A DNA stretch of 6,848 bases. It comes from Chloroflexota bacterium. Lineage in GTDB: Bacteria > Chloroflexota > Chloroflexia > Thermomicrobiales > UBA6265. Each line of letters opens with the position of its first letter. The stretch's first letter is position 1. The DNA is taken from assembly GCA_023423795.1 (NCBI GenBank), contig JAFAEX010000035.1:1-6848 (forward strand). Reading direction: 5' to 3'. Position numbers and translations under genes: made by a program. Below, piece after piece: positions 1 to 5,652 of this stretch. Below the pieces are notes generated by a model. It was not told the DNA's origin. It made no database searches and saw only the letters and a list, made by a program, of their open reading frames with translations.

Positions 1-75
1 CATCCCGAGCCGGTCGAGGGATCTCGCTCGCCCCTTTTCCGGAGAACGACGAGATCCCTCGACCGGCTCGGGATG
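1..75. repeat. Palindromic dispersed repeat, copy 1
   Basis: Perfect 26-base inverted repeat: arms 1-26 and 50-75, separated by a 23-base loop (27-49). It is the same family as the copy at 3432-3511. The right flank here is ACG (76-78); the other copy has CGT/ACG flanks, so this element probably continues leftward past the window edge. It lies about 80 bases beyond the stop of the dipeptidase gene and would form a strong hairpin in that transcript. No T-run is visible on the exit side, which is outside the window, so its role as a terminator cannot be judged. Confidence 0.9.
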
Positions 76-100
76 ACGATGCAGATGCCGGTACTATCGT

Positions 101-151
101 CGTCGCCCGTCGCCCGTCGCACTCGGCACTCGGCACTCGGCACTCGGCACT
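101..151. repeat. Two abutting heptamer tandem arrays
   Basis: Positions 101-120 hold nearly three copies of CGTCGCC. Directly after them, 121-151 holds 4.4 copies of ACTCGGC. Both arrays have a 7-base period. The second ends five bases before the stop codon of the dipeptidase gene (156-158). The same ACTCGGC unit recurs at 1334-1350, and its reverse complement at 1238-1267. A period of 7 is not a multiple of 3, and no gene runs through the array, so this is non-coding repeat DNA prone to copy-number change. Confidence 0.9.
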
Positions 152-155
152 GCGT

Positions 156-1223
156 CTACGCCGCCGGCAGCGCCGTGCCCATCAGCCGCAGCCAGTTCCC
201 GTGCATCACGAGCGCGATGTCGTCCTCGTTGTAGCCGCGCGTACGGAGCAGGTCGGGGATCTTCTGCACGTCGGCGATGGTGTCGAGGTCGTGCGGGCAC
301 TGCTCGGTGCCGTACCCGCCGTCGAGGTCGGTGCCGATGGCGGCGTGGCGCGCGTTGCCGGCGATCTGGCAGACGTGGTCGATGTGGTCGGCGACGGCAT
401 CCAGCGAGACGTTCTCGTTGGTGGTGACGCCGCGAATCCAGCCCGGTTGCAGCATCCAGGTGTCCATCACGGCGCCGATGACGCCGTCGCGCTCGATCAT
501 CCGGCGGATCATGTCGTCGTCGAGTTGGCGGTCGCCGGGGACCAGCGCGCGGCAGTTGGAGTGGCTGGCCAGCACCGGGCCGGTGAAGCGGTCGAGCGCC
601 TCGTGAAAACTCTCGTCGGTCAGGTGGGAGACGTCGAGGATCATTCCCAGTTCGTCCATCATGCGCAGCAGGTCGCGGCCTTTTTCGCTCAGCGGCCCGG
701 TGCTGCCGGTGCCGAAGGCGTAGGCGCTTGGACCGTAGTGGGCGGGGCCGACGATCCGCAGGCCGTCCTCCCACCACAGCCGCGCCTGCTCCGGCTCGAC
801 GATCGGATCCGCGCCCTCCATCAGCAGCACGAAGCCGAACGGGGCCGTCGCCGGGTCTGCGTCCCACGCGGTTTGCCACGCAGCGAGGTCGGCCCGCGTC
901 CGCACCATGCGGATGACGTCCTGCCGCTCCAGTTCGCGGTAGAGCGCCAGTTGCCCCTGCGCCTGCGCGTAGGCGATCTCGTGGGTCCGGAAATCGAGCC
1001 CGGTGCCCTGCCCGTGGTCCTTGCGGGCGAGCACGGTGGCGAACGACAGCCCGATCTCGCCGGCGCGCATGTCCGGCAGCCCGACGGTGCCGGCGCAGCG
1101 GCCCTTGTCGGTCATCCCCGCTTCGCGCTCGATGGCGCGCGTCTCCAGCGCCGGGAGCGCCAGGTCGCGGTTCCACATCAGGGCGTTCATCGCGAGGTCC
1201 AGGTGCGCATCGACGACGAGCAT
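156..1223 (-). CDS. Dipeptidase, peptidase family M19 (membrane/renal dipeptidase type)
   Basis: A 355-residue binuclear zinc dipeptidase of the amidohydrolase-like M19 family, expected to cleave dipeptides, in many members including those with a D-residue at the C-terminal side. Visible metal-site motifs are HxD at His7/Asp9 (DAHLDLA), the bridging glutamate Glu136 (MEGAD), His200 (DVSH), His221 (ASHSNCRAL) and Asp299 (IGTDLDGG). A late GNWLR motif near 342-346 is also typical. All expected ligands are present and the length is usual for bacterial members. The chain starts almost at the HxD motif and has no signal peptide, so it should act in the cytoplasm. The start is supported by GGAGG four bases before ATG. 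It lies 133 bases after the DppC-type permease gene on the same strand, which fits hydrolysis of imported peptides. Heptamer repeats bracket the gene in inverted orientation. The family is clear; the exact substrate is not. Confidence 0.95.
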   Translation of the reverse strand: MLVVDAHLDLAMNALMWNRDLALPALETRAIEREAGMTDKGRCAGTVGLPDMRAGEIGLSFATVLARKDHGQGTGLDFRTHEIAYAQAQGQLALYRELERQDVIRMVRTRADLAAWQTAWDADPATAPFGFVLLMEGADPIVEPEQARLWWEDGLRIVGPAHYGPSAYAFGTGSTGPLSEKGRDLLRMMDELGMILDVSHLTDESFHEALDRFTGPVLASHSNCRALVPGDRQLDDDMIRRMIERDGVIGAVMDTWMLQPGWIRGVTTNENVSLDAVADHIDHVCQIAGNARHAAIGTDLDGGYGTEQCPHDLDTIADVQKIPDLLRTRGYNEDDIALVMHGNWLRLMGTALPAA

Positions 1224-1356
1224 GGGTCCTCCGGGTGAGTGCCGAGTGCCGAGTGCTGGGTGCCGAGAATGGTGGGCCGCTTCGGTTCAGGCGGCCGTTG
1301 CGTTTGCCGACCCGCCGACGTGCCGACTCCGAGACTCGGCACTCGGCACTTTTCGT
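1224..1356. repeat. Inverted heptamer arrays in permease-dipeptidase spacer
   Basis: Positions 1238-1267 hold 4.3 copies of AGTGCCG, the last two units slightly degenerate. Positions 1334-1350 hold 2.4 copies of the reverse complement ACTCGGC. The segments 1238-1254 and 1334-1350 are perfect 17-base complements separated by 79 bases, so the spacer transcript could fold into a long-range stem. The right array ends six bases before the DppC-type stop codon; the left array begins 14 bases before the dipeptidase start, just outside its ribosome binding site. I see no convincing promoter in this spacer, so co-transcription with the permeases is the simplest reading. Confidence 0.85.
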
Positions 1357-2253
1357 CTACCGCCGCCGCGCCCGCGGGTCCAGCGCGTCCCGGAGCGCGT
1401 CGCCGAGCAGGTTGAGCGAGAGCACGGTCAGCACCAGCGCGATGCCGGGGAAGACCGCCAGCCACCACGCCCGTTGCAGCACCCGCTGGCCCTCGCGCAG
1501 CATGTTTCCCCAGGTGGGGGTCTCCGGGTCCACGCCCGCGCCAAGGAATGACAGCGACGCTTCCGAGATGATGGCGTAGGCCACCACGAAGGTGCATTGC
1601 ACGATCAGCGGCGACAACCCGTTCGGGAAGACGTAGCGCAGCAGGATGGAGCCGTCGGCCATGCCGACTGAGCGGGCCGATTCGACGTAGGGTTGCTGCC
1701 GCGTCACCAGCGTCGTCGAGCGCACCAGCCGGGCGATGGCGGGGGTGTAAACGATCACCAGCGCGATGAACACGTTGCCCGCCGACGGCCCGAGGCTGGC
1801 CATGATCGCGATCGCCAGCAGGATGCTGGGGAAGGCCATCAGCCCGTCCAGCGTCCGCATCACCGGCGTGTCGATGCGCGGGAAGTAGCCGGACAGCAAC
1901 CCGAGCACGGAACCGAGCAGCCCCGAGGCGACCGTCACGCCGACGCCGATCGCCAGCGACACCCGGCCGCCGTAGAGGATCCGGGTGAACACGTCGCGCC
2001 CGAGGTCGTCCGTCCCCAGGAGATGGTCCGCCGACGGACCCTGCAACCGCACGGCCGGGTCGAGGAAGGTCGGATCGTAGGGCGTAAGCAGCGGCGCGAA
2101 GATGGACGCCAGCACCACGGCGATCAGGAAGATCGCGCTGGCGGCGGCGGGCGGGTTGGCCAGCAGCGACCGCAGCAGCCGCTCCCAGCCCGGGCGTTCG
2201 GCCCGCCGGCCGAGTTCGCGCGGCGCGGCGGCCGATTCGGCGACGGCCGCCAT
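1357..2253 (-). CDS. Peptide ABC transporter permease, DppC/OppC type
   Basis: A 298-residue inner-membrane permease, one half of the channel of a peptide/nickel-type ABC importer. It has a cytoplasmic N-terminus of about 35 residues and a first membrane span at about 37-57. The OppC/DppC-type hallmark LLGTDDLGRDVFTRILYGGR lies at 78-97. Further spans fall near 98-121, 138-155, 160-176, 213-236 and 264-284. The EAA loop that contacts the ATPase is at about 189-218 (ESARSVGMADGSILLRYVFP). The start is one of two adjacent ATGs, 2256 or 2253. GGAGG sits 3 bases before the first and 6 before the second, so 2253 is preferred; with either, the start overlaps the upstream permease stop, showing translational coupling. 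The stop is TAG at 1357-1359. Chain length and motif order are normal. An open frame running back to 3465 is an artefact of the GC-rich antisense frame over the other permease gene. Confidence 0.95.
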   Translation of the reverse strand: MAAVAESAAAPRELGRRAERPGWERLLRSLLANPPAAASAIFLIAVVLASIFAPLLTPYDPTFLDPAVRLQGPSADHLLGTDDLGRDVFTRILYGGRVSLAIGVGVTVASGLLGSVLGLLSGYFPRIDTPVMRTLDGLMAFPSILLAIAIMASLGPSAGNVFIALVIVYTPAIARLVRSTTLVTRQQPYVESARSVGMADGSILLRYVFPNGLSPLIVQCTFVVAYAIISEASLSFLGAGVDPETPTWGNMLREGQRVLQRAWWLAVFPGIALVLTVLSLNLLGDALRDALDPRARRR

Positions 2254-3203
2254 CATTCGCCTCCGAGCCGGACGCGGGGATCGACGTAGACGTAGAGCAG
2301 ATCGACCAGCAGGTTCACCAGCACGTAGACCATCGCGATCGTCATGATCGCGCCCTGGATCACCGGGTAGTCGCGCCGGGCGATGCTCTGGACGACCAGC
2401 CGGCCCATGCCGGGGATGGTGAAGACCGTTTCCGTCACCACCGCGCCGCCCAGCAGCGCCCCGATCGACGCGCCGATGACGGTAAGCGCCGGGATCAGCG
2501 CGTTGCGCAGCGCGTGCCGCACGACGACGACCTTGCCCGGCAGCCCCTTGGCGAAGGCCGTGCGCACGTAGTCCTCGCGCAGCACGTCGAGCATCGAGGA
2601 GCGGACCAGCCGCGCCAGCAGTCCGGCCGAGGAGAACCCGAGCGCGAACGCCGGCAGGATCATCGCCTTGAAGTGCCCGACCGGGTCCTCGGTCAGCGGC
2701 ACGTAGCCGCCGGAGGGCAGCCAGCGCAACTGGACCGCGAACAGCAGGATCAGCAGGATGCCGAGGAAGAAGGTCGGCACGGCGGCGCCGGAGATCGCGA
2801 TCACCGTCAGGATGCGGTCGAGCGCCGAGTTGTGGCGCACGGCAGAGAAGACCCCGGCGGGGATGCCAATCAGGAGTTGGATCAGCAGCGCATAGATCGT
2901 CAGCAGCACGGTGGGCTGCACCCGGTCGCGGAGGGCGCCGGCGACCGATTCGCCGAGGAAGATCGAGTCCCCGAAGTCCAGCCGCAGCACGCCGCCGAAC
3001 CAGCGGACGAACTGCACCGGCAGCGGGTCGTTCAGTCCGAGTTGGCCGCGCAGCCGCTGGATGTCCTCCGGCGTCGCCCGGTCGCCGAGGATCACCGCCG
3101 CCGGGTCGCCCGGGGTGAGGTGGACCAGCGCGAAGACGACGACGCCGACGACGAGCAGCACCGGGACCAGCATCACCAGCCGGCGCAGGATGTAGGCGGT
3201 CAT
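2253..3203 (-). CDS. Peptide ABC transporter permease, DppB/OppB type
   Basis: A 316-residue inner-membrane permease that pairs with the DppC-type protein encoded directly after it. The first span at about 9-29 is followed by the family motif HLTPGDPA (28-35) and a periplasmic-side segment (LRGQLGLNDPLPVQFVRW, from about 51). Spans follow near 98-120, 132-158, 180-200, 238-262 and 284-306. The EAA loop is at about 211-242 (DYVRTAFAKGLPGKVVVVRHALRNALIP). It ends in the usual VDPRVR. The frame is open upstream to 3437, but the start at 3203 is chosen because GGAG lies six bases before it and the protein then begins MTAYILRRL, the normal family N-terminus. An ATG at 3207-3209 directly abuts GGAG and is too close. 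The upstream 78 codons have no family character and run into a palindromic repeat. Confidence 0.95.
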   Translation of the reverse strand: MTAYILRRLVMLVPVLLVVGVVVFALVHLTPGDPAAVILGDRATPEDIQRLRGQLGLNDPLPVQFVRWFGGVLRLDFGDSIFLGESVAGALRDRVQPTVLLTIYALLIQLLIGIPAGVFSAVRHNSALDRILTVIAISGAAVPTFFLGILLILLFAVQLRWLPSGGYVPLTEDPVGHFKAMILPAFALGFSSAGLLARLVRSSMLDVLREDYVRTAFAKGLPGKVVVVRHALRNALIPALTVIGASIGALLGGAVVTETVFTIPGMGRLVVQSIARRDYPVIQGAIMTIAMVYVLVNLLVDLLYVYVDPRVRLGGE

Positions 3204-3366
3204 CGGCATCTCCGGGCGGGCCGCGGTTCGTGGTGCTCCGTGCGCGATGGGTTGGGAACGGGCGTTTGCACTGGGGCGGCGATCCTCCCACGGTGAGGGC
3301 GAACGCAGCATCGACTGCGACACCGCATCCGGCGATGGCTTGGCCGCATCGATGCAAGCGCCGGCG

Positions 3367-3400
3367 ACGTCCGCCCGGGGGTTCGACCCCGGTCGGACGT
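3367..3400. repeat. Hairpin in the binding-protein/permease spacer
   Basis: Arms 3367-3380 and 3387-3400 pair over 13 of 14 positions (ACGTCCG and CCGGGG blocks around one mismatch at 3374/3393), with a six-base loop, GTTCGA in the plus-strand reading. No T-run follows on the minus strand, so it is not a classical intrinsic terminator. The GGTTCGA-like loop recalls a tRNA T-arm, but no tRNA fold surrounds it. Confidence 0.7.
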
Positions 3401-3431
3401 GCGCGGGAACGGGCTCCATCGGGCACCCGTC

Positions 3432-3511
3432 CGTCATCCCGAGCCTGTCGAGGGATCTCGTCCATCGCGCAGGTGGTCAGGACGAGATCCCTCGACAGGC
3501 TCGCGATGACG
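3432..3511. repeat. Palindromic dispersed repeat, copy 2
   Basis: Arms of 32 bases (3432-3463 and 3480-3511) pair at all but one position (3439/3504, C opposite C) around a 16-base loop. It is clearly the same element as 1-75. The one arm difference between the copies is a compensated pair: G12-C64 in copy 1 is T3446-A3497 here. The element begins 36 bases after the stop codon of the binding-protein gene, so it would be a very stable hairpin in the 3' end of that message. It could protect the upstream message or reduce read-through into the permease genes. Translations of such repeats (DEIPRQARDDG) are a familiar source of spurious proteins in bacterial annotations. Confidence 0.9.
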
Positions 3512-3547
3512 GTGGGGCGGAGCCGGGCGCGAGCGGCTACCGCGCCG

Positions 3548-5257
3548 CTAGCCGTTCAGCCAGAGGTTCCAGAACTTCACGCCGCGCTCGAACTGGCCGT
3601 CCCAGCCGCCGACGGTGTCGGAGCGGAACGAGACGTTGCTGGAGTCGCCGATCTTGATCGCCGGGATCTCCGTGTAGTGGGCTTCCTGGATCTGGTCGAA
3701 AACGCCCTTGCGGGTGTCGAAGTCCGACTCCGCCAGCAGTTCGGCCGCCAGCGCGAGGCTGCTTTCCGAACTCCACCAGCCGGGGTACTGGTTCATCTGG
3801 CCGACGTAGGAGATCTGGCTCGGGTCCGGCACGAATCCGTGCCCGGTGCCGAACATGTCCCACTCCTCGGGCTGGGCGCGCCGCTCCAGCACCGTCGCCC
3901 AGTCCGTCACCTGCAGGTCCACGACGATGCCGACCGCCTCCAGTTGCTGCTGGGCGACGATCGCCTCGCCGTACATGTAGGAGTATTCCTGCGTGGTCAT
4001 GAACCGCAGCGGGGTGCCGTCGTAGCCGGCTTCCTCCAGTTTCGCCTTCGCCAGGTCGGGGTCGTTGACGTTGTAGAACTCTTCGCCGGCGGTCGAGTGC
4101 CACGGCGTCTGCTGCATCATCAGGCCCGGGTCGAGGCGGACGAAGTCGTCGCCGCCGCGGCCGGATTGCAGCATCGGCAGGTGGTCGAAGGCCGCCTGCA
4201 CCGCCTGCCGCATGGCGAGGTTGCTCATCAGCGGCGACTGCCAGTTGAGGAAGAAGACGTCCCAGTTGGTCGGCGTCAGGATCTCGGAAATGATGCCGGG
4301 CGCGCCGTTGAGCACCTCGTACTGGTCGTTGCCGATGTCGAGCGCCAACTGGTAGTCGCCCGCCTGCAAGCCGGCCACGCGGGCCGCTTCGTCCGGCACC
4401 GGGATGAACTCGATGACGTCGGCGTAGGCGTACTTCTTGCCGCCGTAGCCGTTGGGCACGTCGCCCGGGGCGGACTGGTAGTCGTCGTAGCGCTCGAAGC
4501 GCATCGCCGCGTCGCGCCGCCACTCGGCCAGCCGGTAGGGCCCGGTGCCGACGTACTGCGCCGGGTCGGTCATCGGGTCGTCGCCCGCCGCGTCGAGGAT
4601 TGACTTCGGGTGGATCGTGCAGGCCTGGGTGTTGTGGGCCAGCGCGATCAGGATGGTGCCGTAGGGTTCGTTCAGGCGGAACTCGATGGTGTGGTCGTCC
4701 ACCTGAGCGAGTTCGGCCGTCTTCTCCATCAGCCGCTTGCCGACGCCGCTGATGCGGCCCCAGCGCTCGACCGAGGCGATGGCGTCGGCGGCGGTCAGGG
4801 GTTCGCCGTTGTGGAACGTCACCCCCTGGCGCAGGGCCATCGTGTGGGTCAGCCCGTCGTCGCTGACGGTGTGCTCGGCCACAAGTTCCGGGATCGGCTG
4901 GTACTGGGCGTCGTAGGTGAACAGCCCCTCGTAGGCGCAGAAGCCGAGCACCGCGATCAGTTCGGCGGTGGACTGGTGCTCGTCGAGGTGCGGCGGTTCG
5001 CCGATGGTGGCGACCCGCAGGATGCCGCCCGGCGTGCCCGCCGACGGGTCGTCCTGCATCGCCCGGATCACCGCCGCCGAGGCCTGGCCGCCGCCCGCCC
5101 GGCCGACGAGGGCGGAAAGGGCCGCGACGCCCAACCCGGCCGCCGCGCCCCGCCGCAGCACCGAACGGCGGTCGAGTCGGCCCTGCTGCCAATCGCCGAC
5201 GATCGCGGCGATCTCGCGGTGGATCGCCGGGGTGGTCCTGCCTGCCGGTCGCCTCAT
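3548..5257 (-). CDS. Tat-exported family 5 peptide-binding protein (DppA/OppA type)
   Basis: A 569-residue solute-binding protein of ABC import family 5, which captures peptides or similar ligands outside the membrane for the two permeases. The N-terminus has a lead of about 28 residues, then a twin-arginine motif DRRSVLR (29-35), a hydrophobic stretch to about 51 and a likely cleavage region near QASAA (58-62). The mature domain begins near GGILRVATIGEPPHLD (77-92). The family signature lies at FHNGEPLTAADA (148-159), with VGTGPYRLAEW at 236-246; the chain is full length. The start is fixed by AGGAGG five bases before ATG. Unusually, no lipobox cysteine follows the signal (the only cysteines are 107 and 213), so it is either released or held by an uncleaved signal helix. 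It is the first gene of the block, preceded by a good promoter candidate and followed by a long palindrome. The ligand class (dipeptide, oligopeptide, other) cannot be set from sequence. Confidence 0.95.
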   Translation of the reverse strand: MRRPAGRTTPAIHREIAAIVGDWQQGRLDRRSVLRRGAAAGLGVAALSALVGRAGGGQASAAVIRAMQDDPSAGTPGGILRVATIGEPPHLDEHQSTAELIAVLGFCAYEGLFTYDAQYQPIPELVAEHTVSDDGLTHTMALRQGVTFHNGEPLTAADAIASVERWGRISGVGKRLMEKTAELAQVDDHTIEFRLNEPYGTILIALAHNTQACTIHPKSILDAAGDDPMTDPAQYVGTGPYRLAEWRRDAAMRFERYDDYQSAPGDVPNGYGGKKYAYADVIEFIPVPDEAARVAGLQAGDYQLALDIGNDQYEVLNGAPGIISEILTPTNWDVFFLNWQSPLMSNLAMRQAVQAAFDHLPMLQSGRGGDDFVRLDPGLMMQQTPWHSTAGEEFYNVNDPDLAKAKLEEAGYDGTPLRFMTTQEYSYMYGEAIVAQQQLEAVGIVVDLQVTDWATVLERRAQPEEWDMFGTGHGFVPDPSQISYVGQMNQYPGWWSSESSLALAAELLAESDFDTRKGVFDQIQEAHYTEIPAIKIGDSSNVSFRSDTVGGWDGQFERGVKFWNLWLNG

Positions 5258-5282
5258 CGTGACCTCCTGGGTTCAGAACGGA

Positions 5283-5304
5283 GCGCCGGCAACCTCGCCG
5301 GCGC
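5283..5304 (-). promoter_or_regulatory. Leader hairpin before the binding-protein gene
   Basis: Perfect 8-base stem GCGCCGGC (5283-5290) with GCCGGCGC (5297-5304) around a six-base loop. It sits in the inferred leader of about 130 bases, roughly 25 bases upstream of the ATG and just before the AGGAGG site. It may influence ribosome access or leader stability, but in DNA this GC-rich it could also be chance. No T-run follows. Confidence 0.4.
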
Positions 5305-5392
5305 GCGTGGGGATAGCGGTCGGGTCTTCGCCGCTCGCGCTCCTCGGCCGCCGCACCTCCTCGTTCCCGATTGCCCCGCGTGGACGCGCCGC

Positions 5393-5421
5393 ATCTTGAA
5401 TCCATGCCCAGCGGCTGTCAA
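5393..5421 (-). promoter_or_regulatory. Sigma-70-type promoter candidate for the peptide-uptake genes
   Basis: On the minus strand, a perfect -35 hexamer TTGACA (5421-5416) is followed by a 17-base spacer and CAAGAT (5398-5393), which keeps the key second A and final T of the -10 box. Transcription would start near 5386, leaving a leader of about 130 bases. The box stands out against a very GC-rich background. Confidence 0.5.
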
Positions 5422-5482
5422 CGCCGGGGCTCGTCCGGGCGCCCGTCGTCCGGGGCCGTGCGCGACCGCCGCCGGGTGGGGA

Positions 5483-5510
5483 TTGACGGGCACGCTCCAA
5501 GTTGTAGCAT
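5483..5510 (+). promoter_or_regulatory. Sigma-70-type promoter candidate for the small plus-strand gene
   Basis: TTGACG (5483-5488), a 16-base spacer and TAGCAT (5505-5510). The inferred transcription start is near 5517. That lies after the ATG at 5509 and supports translation from the ATG cluster at 5626 rather than from the longer open frame. Confidence 0.5.
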
Positions 5511-5625
5511 GGAAATGGTCGATGACACGGGGGTCGCGAGGAACCGCCCGAAGCGGGATCGGCGGCGGGCGGCGCGGCTCCCGGCATCGCAGCGCCGCCG
5601 GCGCTGGCGGCAAGGAAGGTTGGCC

Positions 5626-5652
5626 ATGTCCATGTCCATGCCCATGCCCATG
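5626..5652 (+). repeat. In-frame hexanucleotide repeat at a start codon
   Basis: ATGTCC occurs twice, then ATGCCC twice, then ATG. The 6-base period keeps frame, so gain or loss of units changes only the number of Met-Ser or Met-Pro pairs and the number of available starts. Confidence 0.85.

Larger units (their letters stand above)
3204..3547. other. Spacer between binding-protein and permease genes, no gene seen
   Basis: This 344-base stretch holds no gene I can support. Reading in the direction of transcription (right to left), it contains the long palindrome at 3432-3511, then a second hairpin at 3367-3400, then about 160 bases without clear structure, then the GGAG ribosome binding site of the DppB-type gene at 3210-3213. 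I could not find a convincing minus-strand promoter here. Open frames through it, including ones translating the palindrome as DEIPRQARDDG, are repeat artefacts. Confidence 0.7.
5258..5625. promoter_or_regulatory. Divergent intergenic control region
   Basis: This 368-base region separates the minus-strand binding-protein gene from the plus-strand small gene. It holds one promoter candidate for each direction, with about 61 bases between their -35 boxes. Between them a 9-base direct repeat TCGTCCGGG occurs at 5431-5439 and 5446-5454, a possible operator. The leader toward the binding-protein gene has a short hairpin. No gene is supported here; the open frame from 5371 through it is arginine-rich and lacks a ribosome binding site. 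Confidence 0.6.

Noticed and set aside
1..151. CRISPR array or integron-like recombination site
   Set aside because: The heptamers are direct tandem units without spacers, and the palindrome is a single element with no attC-type core sites or nearby integrase.
201..1238. 345-codon plus-strand open frame over the dipeptidase gene
   Set aside because: It is an antisense shadow in GC-rich DNA. The minus-strand frame carries all M19 metal ligands and a proper ribosome binding site; this one shows no domain and is composed of Val/Ala/Gly/Asp/His noise.
3374..3393. Possible tRNA T-arm (GGTTCGA) in the binding-protein/permease spacer
   Set aside because: The five-pair T-stem does not form with correct spacing and no acceptor, D or anticodon arm surrounds it; it is the loop of a palindrome.
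3204..3437. 78-codon N-terminal extension of the DppB-type permease
   Set aside because: No family similarity, no ribosome binding site at its start, and a well-spaced GGAG exists before the ATG at 3203.
2257..3465. Upstream extension of the DppC-type frame to a 702-codon protein
   Set aside because: The extra 400 codons lie in another frame over the DppB-type gene, are Arg/Pro/Ala noise, and begin inside the palindromic repeat (DEIPRQARDDG).
3537..5405. 622-codon minus-strand frame overlapping the binding-protein gene
   Set aside because: It is an Arg/Pro/Gly-rich alternative frame; the 569-residue frame has a Tat signal, family 5 motifs and AGGAGG.
5371..5625. 85-codon N-terminal extension of the small plus-strand gene
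   Set aside because: Arginine-rich non-family sequence that crosses both divergent promoter candidates, with a better ribosome binding site at 5626.
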